Of a stretch of DNA of 5,548 nt, positions 1-5,548 are shown one piece after another. Within the stretch, counting starts at the first letter, position 1; each line of letters starts with the position of its first letter. The DNA is from Gemmatimonadota bacterium (GTDB taxonomy: Bacteria; Gemmatimonadota; Gemmatimonadetes; Gemmatimonadales; GWC2-71-9): positions 1-5,548 of the forward strand of contig JAPULP010000003.1 in the NCBI GenBank assembly GCA_027294815.1. The letters are read 5' to 3'. The notes below the pieces were generated by a model, which was not told the origin of the DNA, did not search any database, and saw only the letters and a list, made by a program, of their open reading frames with translations. The position numbers were made by a program, and so were the translations under genes.

Positions 1-1
1 G

Positions 2-3000
2 CGCGTCGATTACTCGGGACGTTCGGTGATCGTGGTCGGTCCGGAGTTGCGGCTGCACCAGTGTGGTTTGCCCAAGACGATGGCGGTCGAGCTGTTCAAG
101 CCGTTCATCATCCACAAGCTGGTGGAAAAGGGCATAGCCGAAACGGTCAAGCGTGCCAAAAAGATCGTGGAGCGCGAGAGTTCCGAGGTGTACGAGATCC
201 TCGAGGAGATCATTCACGATCACCCGGTGTTATTGAACCGGGCGCCTACGCTCCACCGCCTCGGTATCCAGGCGTTCGAGCCGGTTCTCGTCGAAGGCAA
301 GGCCATTCGCGTCCACCCGCTCGTATGCGCGGCGTTCAACGCCGATTTCGACGGTGACCAGATGGCCGTGCACGTGCCGCTTTCGTTCGAAAGCCAGTTG
401 GAAGCGCGCGTGCTGATGGTCTCCAGTAACAACGTGCTCAAGCCGTCCGACGGACGCCCGGTTACGGAGCCGTCGCAGGATATGGTCCTTGGCTGTTACG
501 TGGTCACTAAGGAGCTGGCCGATTTCGAGAAACTCATAGAGACCGCTCCGCGAATGGGATCGCTGGCGGAAGTGGAGATGTGTCTCGCGACCCAGGGCGG
601 GCTGCACCACCAATCTGCCATTCACTTCTGGCACGAGCCGCCGGAGGGGTACGGCGAGCCGGAGTGGATTCCCACAACCGCTGGCCGGGTGCTCTTCAAC
701 AGCATCCTGCCGCGCCAGGTCGTCGCGGAGTTGGGCTTCCAGAACGAGATCATGCGTAAGCGAACGCTGTCCGACATTGTGTTCGAGGCGTATCGTCGCG
801 CCGGCTTGACGGAGACGGTCGCGTTCCTCGATCGGCTCAAGGACTTCGGCTTCCGGCACGCCACCATGAGCGGCGTATCGATCGGCGTGGATGATCTCCA
901 GGTGCCGCACGAAAAGACCGAGATTCTCGAAGCGGCCAACGAGCGCGTCGAGCGTTTCCAACGGGCGTACGCCACCGGCCAGATCACGTTCGGCGAGCGG
1001 TACAACAAAGTGATCGACGCGTGGACGCACGCCAACAACGACATCGCCGAGGCGATGGTGGGTAACCTCTCGGGCGCTAAGGGCGGCTTCAACCCTGTGT
1101 GGCTGATGTATGACTCCGGTAGCCGAGGTAGCCGCGACCAGATTCGCCAGCTAGCCGGTATGCGCGGCCTGATGGCGAAGCCACAAAAGAAACTCACCGG
1201 TGGTATCGGAGAGGTCATCGAGAGCCCGATTAAATCCAACTTCCGCGAAGGCCTCACGGTGCTCGAGTACTTCATCTCGACACACGGCGCCCGGAAAGGA
1301 TTGGCCGACACTGCGCTGAAAACCGCGGACGCCGGATACCTAACGCGTCGCTTGGTGGATGTGGCGCAGGACGTCACCGTGAGCGAGGAAGATTGCGGAA
1401 CGATCCTCGGTCTCGAGATCTCCGCGCTGAAAGAGGGCGAAGACGTCATCGAGCCGTTGGCCGAGCGCATTGCCGGCAACGTGGCGGCCGAAGACGTGTT
1501 CGATCCGCACGAGTTGGACGGACACAGCGATCCGAAGTTGCAATGCCCCGCCGGCCAGTTGATCGACGAGGAACTGGCGCAGGGCATCGAGGATGCGGGG
1601 ATCGAGAGTGTGAAGATCCGCTCGGTGCTGACGTGCGAAGCGCGGCGTGGCATCTGCCGCATGTGCTACGGTCGTAACCTGGCGACGATGGGTATGGTCG
1701 ATCTGGGCGAGGCGGTTGGTATTCTCGCCGCGCAGTCGATCGGTGAGCCGGGAACGCAGCTCACGCTGCGGACCTTCCATATCGGTGGAACCGCAGCCCG
1801 TATCGCCGAGCAGACGTACAGAAAAACCAAGCTGGAAGGTAGGATCGGCTTTGGCGAGCGGTTGCAGTTCGTCGAAACGGAAGAGGCCAAGCAAGTTGTC
1901 ACGGGCTACGAAGGCGAGCTGCTGCTCTATGACGAAGAGGATCAGGTGCGCTCGCGCTTCCAGGTGCCGCTGGGTGCGGAGATGCGGGTGACGGACGGGC
2001 AGAACGTGAAGCGCGGTGACATGTTGTTCGCCTGGGATCCGTACACCAACCCGATCATCATCGACGTAGGCGGCACGGTGCGTTTCGCGGACATCGTCGA
2101 AGATGAGACGGTGCGCGAGGAACTCGACGAGATCACCGGTTTGCGGCAGCGCGTTATCATCGAAGACCGGGACAAGAAGCTGCATCCCCATATCGAGATC
2201 ATGCAGACGATCAAGGGGGGCAAGCAGCGGCGGATCCGCAACTACGTCATTCCCGAGGGCGCGCAGCTCACGGCTGAGGACGGCCAAAAAGTGTTGCCTG
2301 GCCAGACGCTGGCAAAGATCTCACGCGAGGCGTACAAGACCCGTGACATTACGGGCGGTCTCCCACGGGTGGCCGAACTGTTCGAGGCGAGGCGCCCCAA
2401 GGATCCGGCAACGATTTCGGAGATCGACGGCGTCGTCGAGTTCGGCGGCATCAAGCGCGGCAAGCGCGAGATCTTCGTGAAACCTGAATCCGGCGAGTCG
2501 CAAACCTACGACGTGCCGGCAGGCAAACACCTTCGTGTCCACGAAGGCGACAAGGTGCGGGCCGGTGATCGTCTCACCGAGGGTCCGGTCAACCCGCACG
2601 ATATCCTGCGGATCAAAGGACCGCGCGCCGTGCAGGAGTATCTGCTCAACGAGGTCCAAGAGGTGTACCGACTCCAGGGTGTGAAGATCAACGACAAGCA
2701 CATCGGCGTGATCGTGCGCCAGATGTTACAGAAGGTAAAGGTCCTCGATCCGGGTGATACCCCATTTCTCGAGGGCGAGAGCGTCGACAAGGTCGCCTTC
2801 CGCGACCAGAACCAGGCTAAGGTCGACAAGGGTGGCAAGCCCGCCACGAGCGAGCCGTTGCTGCTCGGCATCACCAAGGCATCCCTCACCACGCAGTCGT
2901 TCATCTCGGCGGCGTCGTTCCAAGAGACGACCCGCGTGCTTACGGATGCTGCGATTCGCGGCGCGAAGGACGACCTGCTCGGCTTGAAGGAGAACATCAT

Positions 3001-3175
3001 CATCGGCCACTTGATCCCGGCCGGCACCGGTATCTACCGCTACGCCGACGTCGAGGTCGAGCCGCCCGCAGGCTTCGAGCCGCCCGAGCCGCCCGAGATG
3101 ATGGAAGAGGGTGGGCCAGCCGTTGCGTCTCCGTTCGTGAAGCAGTTGGCGGGGCATGCGAAGGCGACGCCGTAG
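2..3175 (+). CDS. rpoC: DNA-directed RNA polymerase subunit beta-prime, 3' part (5' end outside window)
   Basis: Largest catalytic subunit of RNA polymerase. The frame is open at the left edge and ends at TAG 3173-3175, giving 1057 residues; about 345 N-terminal residues (clamp, first zinc site) lie upstream, judged from E. coli RpoC. Seen in order (fragment numbering): the Mg-binding active-site motif NADFDGDQM at 113-121 (bases 338-364); bridge-helix region from NPVWLMYDSGSRGS at 364; 'MAKPQKKLTGGIGE' followed by 'FREGLTVLEYFISTHGARKGLADTALK'; zinc cysteines C465, C545, C552 and C555 in the usual C-X79-C-X6-C-X2-C layout; trigger-loop start GEAVGILAAQSIGEPGTQL from 569; an inserted block of about 182 residues (599-780); then RDITGGLPRVAELFEAR and the conserved C-terminal SFISAASFQETTRVL. 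The last 40 or so residues are a Pro/Glu-rich tail. The GTG at 26 is not the start, because conserved RVDYSGRS precedes it in frame. rpoB presumably lies upstream. Identity is certain. Confidence 0.98.
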   Translation, partial: RVDYSGRSVIVVGPELRLHQCGLPKTMAVELFKPFIIHKLVEKGIAETVKRAKKIVERESSEVYEILEEIIHDHPVLLNRAPTLHRLGIQAFEPVLVEGKAIRVHPLVCAAFNADFDGDQMAVHVPLSFESQLEARVLMVSSNNVLKPSDGRPVTEPSQDMVLGCYVVTKELADFEKLIETAPRMGSLAEVEMCLATQGGLHHQSAIHFWHEPPEGYGEPEWIPTTAGRVLFNSILPRQVVAELGFQNEIMRKRTLSDIVFEAYRRAGLTETVAFLDRLKDFGFRHATMSGVSIGVDDLQVPHEKTEILEAANERVERFQRAYATGQITFGERYNKVIDAWTHANNDIAEAMVGNLSGAKGGFNPVWLMYDSGSRGSRDQIRQLAGMRGLMAKPQKKLTGGIGEVIESPIKSNFREGLTVLEYFISTHGARKGLADTALKTADAGYLTRRLVDVAQDVTVSEEDCGTILGLEISALKEGEDVIEPLAERIAGNVAAEDVFDPHELDGHSDPKLQCPAGQLIDEELAQGIEDAGIESVKIRSVLTCEARRGICRMCYGRNLATMGMVDLGEAVGILAAQSIGEPGTQLTLRTFHIGGTAARIAEQTYRKTKLEGRIGFGERLQFVETEEAKQVVTGYEGELLLYDEEDQVRSRFQVPLGAEMRVTDGQNVKRGDMLFAWDPYTNPIIIDVGGTVRFADIVEDETVREELDEITGLRQRVIIEDRDKKLHPHIEIMQTIKGGKQRRIRNYVIPEGAQLTAEDGQKVLPGQTLAKISREAYKTRDITGGLPRVAELFEARRPKDPATISEIDGVVEFGGIKRGKREIFVKPESGESQTYDVPAGKHLRVHEGDKVRAGDRLTEGPVNPHDILRIKGPRAVQEYLLNEVQEVYRLQGVKINDKHIGVIVRQMLQKVKVLDPGDTPFLEGESVDKVAFRDQNQAKVDKGGKPATSEPLLLGITKASLTTQSFISAASFQETTRVLTDAAIRGAKDDLLGLKENIIIGHLIPAGTGIYRYADVEVEPPAGFEPPEPPEMMEEGGPAVASPFVKQLAGHAKATP
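1796..2341 (+). other. Trigger-loop insertion in RpoC (SI3-like, barrel-sandwich hybrid repeats)
   Basis: In RpoC proteins without an insertion, such as B. subtilis, the segment FHTGG is followed within a few residues by DITQGLPRV. Here FHIGGTA (ending at 1795) and RDITGGLPRV (from 2342) are separated by about 182 residues, close in size and position to the E. coli SI3 insertion. The block contains two copies of a P-x-G-x(7)-G-x-x-V-x-x-G pattern typical of sandwich-barrel hybrid motifs (1967-2029 and 2252-2314). A third copy lies after the trigger loop (2516-2578). The domain assignment is inferred from this pattern and the location. In E. coli SI3 affects pausing and cleavage-factor action; no such role can be shown from this sequence. 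Confidence 0.75.
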
Positions 3176-3180
3176 ACGGA

Positions 3181-3212
3181 GTAGGCAGTGGGTAGTAGGT
3201 AGTGGGCAGTAG
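3181..3212 (+). repeat. Degenerate 7-bp tandem repeat, four units, consensus GTRGGYA
   Basis: Read on the + strand the bases split exactly into GTAGGCA, GTGGGTA, GTAGGTA, GTGGGCA and a partial GTAG. The array begins 5 bp after the rpoC stop and abuts the left arm of the hairpin at 3213. Short open frames crossing it encode artefactual peptides such as 'STAHYLLPTAYS' and should not be called genes. Similar 'GGCAGTA'-type heptamers occur between genes in several bacterial phyla; function unknown. Confidence 0.8.
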
Positions 3213-3248
3213 AAAGGGCAGGATTCTCCATCAAGAATCCTGCCCTTT
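3213..3248. terminator. Probable bidirectional intrinsic terminator between convergent rpoC and aroF
   Basis: A perfect 15-bp inverted repeat (AAAGGGCAGGATTCT at 3213-3227 and its complement at 3234-3248) encloses a 6-nt loop, CCATCA. The stem begins with AAA and ends with TTT, so on either strand the hairpin ends in a short run of U, but there is no long U-tract beyond it. It lies 37 bp after the rpoC stop and 46 bp after the aroF stop, the expected place for a shared terminator of converging transcripts. The weak U-tract leaves some doubt about its strength. Confidence 0.8.
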
Positions 3249-3262
3249 GCGTTTCAAGATTC

Positions 3263-3290
3263 GGCCTACGGCCTACTGCCTCCTGCCCCC
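3263..3290 (-). repeat. Degenerate 7-bp tandem repeat, four units, inverted relative to the array at 3181-3212
   Basis: On the - strand the bases read GGGGGCA, GGAGGCA, GTAGGCC, GTAGGCC. This is the same heptamer family as at 3181-3212, but facing the other way. The array ends 4 bp from the aroF stop codon. Aligned unit by unit with the left array, about 19 of 28 positions agree, so the two arrays could pair imperfectly as outer arms around the central hairpin. The 14-bp spacer 3249-3262 holds TCAAGATTC, close to TCAAGAATC at 3231-3239 in the hairpin. Confidence 0.7.
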
Positions 3291-3294
3291 TTGC

Positions 3295-4323
3295 TCATCC
3301 TACGCCCACTGCTGTCGTTCTCCCCACCGCCTCCGCCACCACCCGTATCTCCTCCATCATTTGCGCAAACCCCGGCAACGTCATGCTCTGCCTTCCGTCG
3401 CTCACCGCGGTGTCGGGATCGGGGTGTACCTCCACGATCAAACCGTCCGCCCCGACCGCCACTGCCGATTTGGAGAGGGCTGGGACGATCTCACGGCGTC
3501 CCGCCGCGTGGCTGGGATCCACGATGATGGGCAGGTGGGTCCGCTCTTTTAGGACCGGCACCGCGCAGATATCGAGCGTGTTGCGTGTGGCGCGCTCGAA
3601 TGTGCGGATACCGCGCTCGCACAACATGAGGCGTGGGTTCCCGGCGGCCACGATGTACTCTGCGGCGAGCAGTAACTCCTCGATTGTGGCCATCATGCCG
3701 CGCTTGAGTAGCACGGCCTTGGGCTGTTCGCCCACGGCCGACAGCAATCGGAAGTTCTGCATGTTCCGCGCGCCCACCTGAAGCACGTCGGCGTATTGGG
3801 CAACGAGATCTACCTCGTCGGGCGCCACGACTTCGGTGACGATCTTGAGGCCCGTGGCCTCGCGCGCCTCGGCAAGCAACTCGAGGCCCTCTTTGCCCAT
3901 TCCCTGAAACGAATACGGCGACGAGCGCGGCTTGAACGCTCCACCGCGCAGCATCGTCGCGCCAGCTGAGGCAACCGACTCGGCCACGGTCATGATCTGC
4001 TCGCGCGACTCGACGGCGCACGGCCCCGCGATCACCACGAACTCGGGACCGCCCACGCTCACGCCCTCGACCTTCACGCGCGTGGAATCGGGATGGTGCT
4101 CGCGCGACACGAGCGGATACGGCGGCGCAATTGGACGAACCTCTGCCACGCCCGGCATTGCAGCCAACGCGTCGGCGAGTTTGTCGGCGCCGGGGCCGAT
4201 CACACCTATCAAACTCTGATTATCACTCTCGCTTACCTGCACGCGGAATCCCGAGCTTTCGACGAAGCTCACGATTTCCGCTTTCCGTTTGAGCGGGCAC
4301 CCTTTTTCTAGAACGGCAATCAT
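3295..4323 (-). CDS. aroF: 3-deoxy-7-phosphoheptulonate (DAHP) synthase, type I-beta with N-terminal regulatory domain
   Basis: Condenses phosphoenolpyruvate with erythrose 4-phosphate to DAHP, the first committed step of the shikimate pathway, in the cytosol. It is 342 residues, complete, and close in length to Thermotoga maritima DAHP synthase (338). Residues 1-70 form a ferredoxin-like domain (MIAVLEKG...LIGVIG), linked by PYPLVSREHHP to a TIM barrel. Visible in the barrel: IAGPCAVE with C102, LRGGAFKPRSSPYSFQG (125-141), LLKRG (205-209), CERGIRTFERATRNTLDI (235-252), DPSHAAGRR with H272, VEVHP with E298 and SDG with D309. C102, H272, E298 and D309 are the expected metal ligands. There is no fused chorismate mutase domain. 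The ATG overlaps the trpA stop as ATGA and has GAGG 7 nt upstream, which supports this start. Being last in the trp operon suggests co-expression with tryptophan synthase. KDO-8-phosphate synthase is excluded by the regulatory domain and the KPR[TS]SP motif. Confidence 0.95.
   Translation of the reverse strand: MIAVLEKGCPLKRKAEIVSFVESSGFRVQVSESDNQSLIGVIGPGADKLADALAAMPGVAEVRPIAPPYPLVSREHHPDSTRVKVEGVSVGGPEFVVIAGPCAVESREQIMTVAESVASAGATMLRGGAFKPRSSPYSFQGMGKEGLELLAEAREATGLKIVTEVVAPDEVDLVAQYADVLQVGARNMQNFRLLSAVGEQPKAVLLKRGMMATIEELLLAAEYIVAAGNPRLMLCERGIRTFERATRNTLDICAVPVLKERTHLPIIVDPSHAAGRREIVPALSKSAVAVGADGLIVEVHPDPDTAVSDGRQSMTLPGFAQMMEEIRVVAEAVGRTTAVGVG
4320..4323 (-). other. ATGA stop/start overlap of trpA and aroF
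   Basis: The aroF ATG (4323-4321) and the trpA TGA (4322-4320) share two bases, as at the trpB/trpA junction. The overlap puts aroF firmly in the same transcript and suggests coupled translation. Confidence 0.85.
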
Positions 4324-5102
4324 GATTCTGCCTCGACCTTACTGGTGTCGCGGAGACCACGGAGAAAAGCTATTGGATCCTCTCCCCGTTGGAGCACTTC
4401 GATCAACGCACTCCCCACGATCACTCCGTCCGCATGCGGAGCCACCGCGCTCACCTGAGCCGCTTCGCGGATGCCGAAACCCGCTAGCACCGGCACTGCC
4501 GACACCGCCCGCACGCGATCCAGGTAATCCAACATCACTTGCTTCTGCCCCACATCACCACCGGTGGTTCCGGTTACCGTTACCGCATATACGAACCCCT
4601 GCGAGATCCCGCACAGTGTCGCGAGGCGATCAGGCGGTGTCACAGGCGTGACTAACTGTATCAGCGCCACGCCCGCGTCGTCGAGTGCGGCCTTGATCGG
4701 CTCGCACTCCTCGAGCGGCAAATCCGGAACGATCAATCCGGCCACACCCACCTCGGCAGACCGCTCGGCAAACCGCTGCAGCCCCATCGCGATCACCGGA
4801 TTGAGATAACTCATCAGCACGATAGGACTCTTGCACTCGGCGTGTTGTACGGTATCGAGTATCCATTTGAGCGTGACGCCCGACTCGAGCGCGCGGCGGC
4901 TGGATTCCTGGATCGTGACGCCGTCCGCCATGGGGTCGGTGAATGGAACGCCGATCTCGACCACGTCGGCCTCGGCGCCCACCGTTGCCAGCAGCGCCTC
5001 GAAACCATGCATCTCGGGAAATCCGCCGGTGAGAAAGGCGGCGAGTGCGGGACGGCCACCCGTATCGCGGATCGCTTGCTTCAGATCCTCGCCGCCGTTC
5101 AT
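4320..5102 (-). CDS. trpA: Tryptophan synthase alpha chain
   Basis: Cleaves indole-3-glycerol phosphate to indole and glyceraldehyde 3-phosphate; indole then passes through the tunnel to TrpB. It is 260 residues, close to the usual length of about 265, so complete. A single TIM barrel is visible: FLTGGFP (23-29), VVEIGVPFTDPMADGVTIQ (47-65) with both catalytic acids at the canonical positions E49 and D60, LMSYLNPV (96-103), GLIVPDLPLEE (122-132), LIQLVTPVTPPDR (148-159), FVYAVTVTGTTG (170-181), the phosphate-binding GFGI (208-211) and GVIVGSALIE (226-235). The usual ADGPTIQ is ADGVTIQ here, a substitution tolerated in the family. The ATG overlaps the trpB stop (ATGA, 5102-5099), with purine-rich GGGAAGG just upstream (5113-5107). 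The stop overlaps the aroF start in the same way. Regulation is not visible; the operon promoter is outside the window. Confidence 0.97.
   Translation of the reverse strand: MNGGEDLKQAIRDTGGRPALAAFLTGGFPEMHGFEALLATVGAEADVVEIGVPFTDPMADGVTIQESSRRALESGVTLKWILDTVQHAECKSPIVLMSYLNPVIAMGLQRFAERSAEVGVAGLIVPDLPLEECEPIKAALDDAGVALIQLVTPVTPPDRLATLCGISQGFVYAVTVTGTTGGDVGQKQVMLDYLDRVRAVSAVPVLAGFGIREAAQVSAVAPHADGVIVGSALIEVLQRGEDPIAFLRGLRDTSKVEAES
4331..4334 (-). promoter_or_regulatory. Shine-Dalgarno sequence of aroF
   Basis: GAGG on the - strand, 7 nt before the aroF ATG (4323-4321) and inside the end of trpA. It fixes the start at 4323, and it means aroF can recruit ribosomes itself as well as by coupling to trpA. 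Confidence 0.6.
5099..5102 (-). other. ATGA stop/start overlap of trpB and trpA
   Basis: On the - strand the trpA ATG (5102-5100) and the trpB TGA (5101-5099) share two bases. This arrangement is typical of translational reinitiation, which would help keep the two subunits of the synthase complex at equal levels. Confidence 0.85.
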
Positions 5103-5548
5103 GAAGCCTTCCCGAGGTGCGACATCAGCGTGGCGACGTCCTTGTCACCGCGGCCCGAGAGTCCGATGAGAATGCACGATCTCGGATGCTCGGCCGCCCA
5201 GCGTTTGGCGCCCGCCAATGCGTGCGCCGACTCGAGCGCCGGGAGTATTCCCTCGACCGCGCACAACTCGTCCAGCGCAGCGATCGCGTCGTCGTCCGAA
5301 ACGGTTTGGTAATCGACCCGCCCCACCGCGTTGAGAAACGCGTGCTCCGGGCCCACGCCCGGGTAATCGAGCCCGGCTGACACCGAATGCGTTTCCTGAA
5401 TCTGGCCGTGCTCGTCCTGAAGTAGTTCCGAATACGAACCGTGGAGCACGCCGGGCGATCCGTAGAACAACGTCGCGGCGTTCTGGCCGATGCCCTCGCC
5501 CACGCCGCCGGCTTCGATCCCCAGCATCGCGATCTCGGAGTCACCCAA
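5099..5548 (-). CDS. trpB: Tryptophan synthase beta chain, C-terminal part (5' end outside window)
   Basis: PLP enzyme that joins indole and serine to make tryptophan, working as an alpha2-beta2 complex with TrpA. The frame runs to the right edge; 149 C-terminal residues are present of about 400, and the PLP lysine region lies outside. Visible: IEAGGVGEGIGQNAATL, GSPGVLHGSYSELLQDEHGQIQETHSVSAGLDYPGVGPEHAFL (31-73), EGILPALESAHALAGAK (99-115; its first glutamate aligns with E350 of the Salmonella enzyme) and LSGRGDKDVATLM (129-141; its serine contacts the PLP ring nitrogen). HGSYSELLQDEHGQIQETHS fits the TrpB1 type that pairs with TrpA, rather than stand-alone TrpB2. It ends SHLGKAS with TGA at 5101-5099, overlapping the trpA start by 4 nt. 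The TTG at 5548-5546 is simply an internal leucine codon at the window edge, not the gene start. Confidence 0.97.
   Translation of the reverse strand: MGDSEIAMLGIEAGGVGEGIGQNAATLFYGSPGVLHGSYSELLQDEHGQIQETHSVSAGLDYPGVGPEHAFLNAVGRVDYQTVSDDDAIAALDELCAVEGILPALESAHALAGAKRWAAEHPRSCILIGLSGRGDKDVATLMSHLGKAS

Noticed and set aside
26..28. GTG as the start of rpoC
   Set aside because: The frame is open to the left edge and the codons before it encode RVDYSGRS, a conserved RpoC segment; it is an internal valine.
622..1662. Long antisense open frame (346 codons) inside rpoC, with others at 230-1030 and 1340-2287
   Set aside because: They lie opposite a highly conserved gene in high-GC DNA, where stop codons are rare in other frames; the translations show no recognisable domain.
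2103..2480. Arg/Ser-rich open frame overlapping rpoC on the same strand
   Set aside because: Composition typical of a frame-shifted reading of high-GC coding sequence; the rpoC frame is intact throughout.
3181..3290. CRISPR array or insertion sequence end
   Set aside because: Units are only 7 bp with no spacers, there is no transposase or cas gene, and no target-site duplication is visible at the edges.
3202..3552. Open frame on the + strand across the intergenic gap into aroF
   Set aside because: Its start is heptamer and hairpin sequence (peptide 'RPTAYCLLPP' is a repeat artefact) and the rest is antisense to aroF.
4289..4651. Open frame on the + strand opposite the trpA/aroF junction
   Set aside because: It is antisense to two well-supported genes, with low-complexity Pro/Arg-rich translation and no family resemblance.

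Overview
The window is a high-GC bacterial chromosomal segment with four protein genes of core metabolism and information processing. No mobile, phage, CRISPR or defence genes are visible. The + strand carries the 3' three-quarters of rpoC (RNA polymerase beta-prime subunit). The - strand carries the end of an aromatic amino acid operon, read trpB (3' part only), trpA, aroF. The two units converge on a short intergenic region of about 119 bp (3176-3294).

The best lineage guess is a member of the FCB group, possibly Gemmatimonadota. RpoC has the stretch 'MAKPQKKLTGGIGEVIE', longer by about seven residues than the E. coli equivalent and resembling Bacteroidetes/Chlorobi-type RpoC. It also has a large insertion in the trigger loop. 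This is inference from remembered family sequences, not a search.

Layout: 2-3175 (+) rpoC, open at the left edge, with the catalytic NADFDGD motif, bridge helix, four zinc-binding cysteines, trigger loop with an insertion of about 180 residues, and the C-terminal region. 3176-3294: two arrays of degenerate 7-bp repeats in opposite orientation, with a perfect 15-bp-stem hairpin between them that probably acts as a bidirectional terminator. 3295-4323 (-) aroF, a DAHP synthase of the Thermotoga/Bacillus type with an N-terminal ferredoxin-like regulatory domain. 4320-5102 (-) trpA. 5099-5548 (-) trpB C-terminal part, open at the right edge.

Both trpB/trpA and trpA/aroF overlap by the four bases ATGA, so the three genes look translationally coupled in one transcript. 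TrpB and TrpA form tryptophan synthase, the end of the Trp branch. AroF makes the first committed intermediate of the shikimate pathway. The operon therefore joins the entry and the exit of tryptophan synthesis. No promoter is visible for either unit; both must start outside the window. I did not find a convincing new biological system. The items most worth a second look are the heptamer/hairpin intergenic structure, the RpoC insertion, and the effector-site residue of AroF.
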